DNA from: CAXRDE01 sp964229355
GTDB lineage: Bacteria; Cyanobacteriota; Sericytochromatia; UBA7694
DNA: 25,468 bases
Assembly: GCA_964229355.1 (NCBI GenBank)
Contig: CAXRDE010000017.1
Span: 1-25,468 of the forward strand
Direction of reading: 5' to 3'
The position numbers were made by a program, and so were the translations under genes. Position 1 is the first letter of the stretch, and each line of letters starts with the position of its first letter. The notes below the pieces were generated by a model. That model was not told the DNA's origin and did not search any database. It was given only the letters and a program-made list of their open reading frames with translations. Shown here one piece after another: positions 23,413-25,468 of the stretch.

Positions 23413-24198
23413 ATGCAAAACACAAAGATTCAGGCCCTTTGGCAATTATGTCAGGAACTTAAAAACCGACGCGAAGTTTTGGTGGAGAAAATGCACCAAA
23501 ATCAGGCTTACCTGGACGAACAGCAATGGGCGATGAGCGAAGAAGTACGCCAGCTCAAGGGCGAAAACCAGGCGCTTTTTGCTCAGGTGCACCAGTTAAT
23601 TCAAGAAGTTCATCAGCTGCAAGAAATCCTTCAGCAACCCGCGAGCGCATCAGCGTCTCCCGCTTACGAGGAGCTCAGTCTTTTGCATGGCCGTTACACA
23701 GAACTCGCCAATCAACTCGATATCAGCGATAGCCTCTACCAGTCCCGTTCGGCTTTGTTAGATCAGCTTCAAAAAACCCATCAGCAAGTCCATTATGAAT
23801 TTAAAGCCTTAAAAGACAATAATGCAAGCCTGGTTCAGGATCTACACGCCTTACAAGATAAAACCAATCAGCTTATCGATATGGTGGAAAGCTACCGCCA
23901 GGCAGCCCTTGAGGCCTATGCTGAAGTAGAAAAAATGCAGGATAGTGCTCCCACCAGCGCCGTCCCTGAAGCAGATGACAGCAACACCAGCGCTGAGGAG
24001 GGCTTTGACTCCAAAGCAGAAGCCATGCGTGAAGCGGTGCGTAAAAAAATCGTTGTTCTGCTTCGCCACCGCATGGGCAAAGTCCCGCGACAGATTAGTA
24101 ATGCTCTCAAAGAAGTCACCCATACAAAAACCATGGATGCCCTCTTTGAAGTCGCCATGACGGCAGAAAGCCTGGATGAGTTTAGCCAACATCTTTAA
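23413..24198 (+). CDS. Coiled-coil protein with C-terminal DUF4351-like helical domain
   Basis: 261 residues, ATG at 23413 after AGGAA at about ten bases. Residues 5-75 and 85-175 are long Gln/Glu/Leu-rich heptad stretches predicting coiled coils, broken by a Pro/Ala/Ser linker near 77-86. An acidic disordered linker (about 178-200) follows, then a compact domain at about 208-261: VVLLRHRMGKVPRQISNAL, then MDALFEVAMTAESLDEF. This resembles the LLxRRFGxLPxxxxxxI...LxxLLDFxSLxDLxxWL pattern of DUF4351 tails found on Rpn-type transposase-related proteins and some cyanobacterial proteins. No catalytic motif is seen. It is divergently transcribed from the pseudo-receiver regulator. Function unknown; a structural or partner-recruiting role is inferred. 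Confidence 0.75.
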   Translation: MQNTKIQALWQLCQELKNRREVLVEKMHQNQAYLDEQQWAMSEEVRQLKGENQALFAQVHQLIQEVHQLQEILQQPASASASPAYEELSLLHGRYTELANQLDISDSLYQSRSALLDQLQKTHQQVHYEFKALKDNNASLVQDLHALQDKTNQLIDMVESYRQAALEAYAEVEKMQDSAPTSAVPEADDSNTSAEEGFDSKAEAMREAVRKKIVVLLRHRMGKVPRQISNALKEVTHTKTMDALFEVAMTAESLDEFSQHL

Positions 24199-24220
24199 GC
24201 GCAACCCACCGCGCTCTTTT
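24198..24220 (+). terminator. Weak intrinsic terminator candidate after the coiled-coil gene
   Basis: AGCGC (24198-24202) and GCGCT (24211-24215) flank an 8-base loop and are followed by CTTTT. The stem is only five pairs, so termination would be inefficient. It lies in the 35-base gap between two convergent genes. Confidence 0.35.
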
Positions 24221-24233
24221 AAGAATTTAGGGC

Positions 24234-25268
24234 TTACTCAAAAACCTGATAAGTACGCGGTGCATCGGGCTCTTGAAGGGCCCAATCCATAAACAGAGCA
24301 AATACCGAACGACTCTGGTCAACGCCTTGCACATTCACAAGGTCGTGATCCAGGCTTTTGTACACCACGTAACGGATTTTACGTTGGGGTTGTTTACGCA
24401 AGAGTTCAATCACAAAAGCATCTGCACCCAAAGGAGAAGCATGGGTATCCGCCAGGCCGTTGACAATATACAAAGGGTAGCGGGACTGAAGCGCATCATC
24501 TAAAGGTGTAGATTTGACTGCAAAAGATCGCATGCGCACTTCGGGGTATCCACCATACTTTCCCATATTGCGGGGATCCGTTAACCAAATTATGCTATTA
24601 AAAAAATCTGCCGTCTCTTGTTCATTTTGCTTTTGCTGACGAAACGTCGCCACAAAGTCAAACAGCATATTGGGCGTTGCACCAGCAAATAAACCCACAG
24701 CTTTGACACGCGCTGCAGGCAAGCGGTTTGCCAGGGAAAGGGCCACATCAACTCCCTCAGAGTGTCCCATGATGATTAAAGGCCCAAACCAGGACTCCTG
24801 CATTAAAGGCTGTAAGCCTTGATAAAGATCTTCAACCCGCTCGTCTTTGGTTAATCCGCCATACGCAGAACTACAACGTTGTCTTACCGGAATCGCAGCA
24901 ATATCAGGAGGTAAATCTTGAAAGGAATGCAAGCCTTTGCGCTCGATAGCCAGGGCATGAACTCCTTGCTGACGGTAAAAAGAGGCTTCGGTAACAAATA
25001 GGCGGGATACCACCTGGTGGGGAGGAGCTGATCGCTTTAAAAATAAGGGGATGCATTTTGAGCCGCTAATCATCAATAAAACAGGACGTTTCTCGCGGTC
25101 GATAACGCCGTACGCCTCCACGGACTGGCCCTGTGCTGCCACATACTCAAGCTTTTTCCAACCCGGTAAGTCAGACATCTGAGTCAAGGGAATCGCAGAC
25201 TTTAAAAGACAGGGTAATCCCCCAAGTATTCCGATCATCACCAACTTCCCTATACGCCTTATGTCCAT
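24234..25268 (-). CDS. Secreted or membrane-anchored alpha/beta-hydrolase
   Basis: 344 residues from the ATG at 25268, chosen because AGAGG lies about seven bases upstream; a GTG two codons earlier would overlap that site. The N-terminus (RRIGK then a hydrophobic stretch to about 22) is a signal or anchor. The fold shows PVLLMISGSKC (62-72), nucleophile elbow IMGHSEG with Ser170, acid Asp274 in NGLADTHASP and His308 in SLDHDLVN, a complete triad. A lid-like helical region lies at about 200-250. It is similar in outline to dienelactone-hydrolase or prolyl-peptidase-like esterases; the substrate is unknown. It lies immediately downstream of the 5S rRNA terminator and has its own TGCTATACT promoter element. 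Confidence 0.84.
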   Translation of the reverse strand: MDIRRIGKLVMIGILGGLPCLLKSAIPLTQMSDLPGWKKLEYVAAQGQSVEAYGVIDREKRPVLLMISGSKCIPLFLKRSAPPHQVVSRLFVTEASFYRQQGVHALAIERKGLHSFQDLPPDIAAIPVRQRCSSAYGGLTKDERVEDLYQGLQPLMQESWFGPLIIMGHSEGVDVALSLANRLPAARVKAVGLFAGATPNMLFDFVATFRQQKQNEQETADFFNSIIWLTDPRNMGKYGGYPEVRMRSFAVKSTPLDDALQSRYPLYIVNGLADTHASPLGADAFVIELLRKQPQRKIRYVVYKSLDHDLVNVQGVDQSRSVFALFMDWALQEPDAPRTYQVFE

Positions 25269-25309
25269 CTTCACACCTCTTGCTTCTGCGAATGCTCTCT
25301 GTGAAGGTC

Positions 25310-25318
25310 AGTATAGCA
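25310..25318 (-). promoter_or_regulatory. Extended -10 (TGCTATACT) for the hydrolase gene
   Basis: On the minus strand TGCTATACT lies about 42 bases before the ATG at 25268 and just downstream of the rRNA terminator's T-tract. No convincing -35 is seen. The TGC-TAnnnT form recurs in front of other genes in this window (3787 and 7544 on the plus strand, 7512 on the minus strand). Confidence 0.5.
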
Positions 25319-25330
25319 AAAACCCCCAAA

Positions 25331-25370
25331 ACAGAAAAAGCGCATGAAGTAGGGGGGTACTTCATGCGCT
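25331..25370 (-). terminator. Intrinsic terminator of the rRNA operon
   Basis: A perfect 13-bp stem (25339-25351 with 25358-25370) with a six-base loop (CCCCCC on the transcribed minus strand) is followed on that strand by TTTT and further T-rich sequence. It starts about ten bases after the 5S 3' end, which is the usual position. Confidence 0.93.
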
Positions 25371-25380
25371 CTTTGTTCAA

Positions 25381-25468
25381 GGTATGCCCTGGCAGCGGGC
25401 TATCTTCCCAGGCCGTCTCCAGCCAAGTATTGTCGCTGCTGACGCGTTTCACTTCTGTGTTCGAAATG
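25381..25468 (-). rRNA. rrf: 5S ribosomal RNA, 3' part (truncated by window end)
   Basis: Read on the minus strand, the sequence contains the universal 5S core CGAACACAGAAGTGAAAC and the closing GCCAGGGCAT that pairs with the 5' end in helix I. About 88 bases of a roughly 117-base molecule are present; the 5' end, and presumably 23S and 16S, lie beyond the right edge. The exact 3' end is uncertain by a few bases. Confidence 0.95.

Noticed and set aside
25171..25452. 93-codon open frame on the minus strand across the 5S gene
   Set aside because: It reads through the 5S rRNA and its terminator hairpin and overlaps the hydrolase start in another frame; non-coding.
1..25468. tRNA genes, insertion sequences, att sites or prophage genes
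   Set aside because: I saw no tRNA cloverleaf, transposase, integrase or terminal inverted repeats flanking a mobile unit.

Overview
The window is a densely packed stretch of a bacterial chromosome. It has moderate GC and no intergenic gap above about 180 bases. Lipoprotein and secreted-protein signals, two C-terminal processing proteases, and a Bacillus/cyanobacterial-type pyruvate kinase with an extra PEP-utiliser domain suggest a diderm environmental bacterium. A deep-branching relative of Cyanobacteria (Melainabacteria or Sericytochromatia-like) is my guess. That placement is inference; the only rRNA present is a partial 5S at the right edge.

Layout, left to right. Bases 1-3746 hold the 3' part of a large secreted surface protein: an IPT/TIG domain, a beta-helix and a seven-bladed FG-GAP propeller. 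A small glycosyltransferase and a membrane-anchored alpha/beta hydrolase follow, each preceded by a -10-like hexamer only six bases before its ATG, which suggests leaderless transcripts. On the minus strand, a TPP-dependent E1-beta-like subunit and an enoyl-CoA hydratase form a two-gene operon (7479-5371). Divergent from it is a tightly coupled plus-strand operon (7582-12682). It encodes a degenerate molybdopterin-oxidoreductase-fold protein without Fe-S cysteines, a soluble histidine kinase with a cyclic-nucleotide-binding-type sensor domain, a receiver-DUF3369-like regulator with no DNA-binding output, and a small four-helix membrane protein. This looks like an undescribed signalling module and is the most interesting part of the window.

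Bases 12679-15477 (minus) form an operon of two S41 proteases on either side of D-aminoacyl-tRNA deacylase. A helical-repeat protein (15587-16360, plus) follows. Then comes a carbohydrate block on the minus strand: a secreted alpha-amylase lipoprotein, a ROK glucokinase, pyruvate kinase and a methyltransferase. Together the first three could take extracellular or periplasmic glucan to glucose, glucose-6-phosphate and finally pyruvate.

Bases 21595-23234 (minus) hold an OmpR-type regulator whose receiver has lost its phosphorylation residues. It overlaps a DEDDh exonuclease with a C-terminal WYL-like domain. Divergent from these is a coiled-coil protein. A secreted alpha/beta hydrolase, then a strong terminator and the 3' part of a 5S rRNA gene (minus strand, running off the window), end the region. 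Three convergent gene pairs overlap tail to tail, two of them by sharing a TTAA stop.
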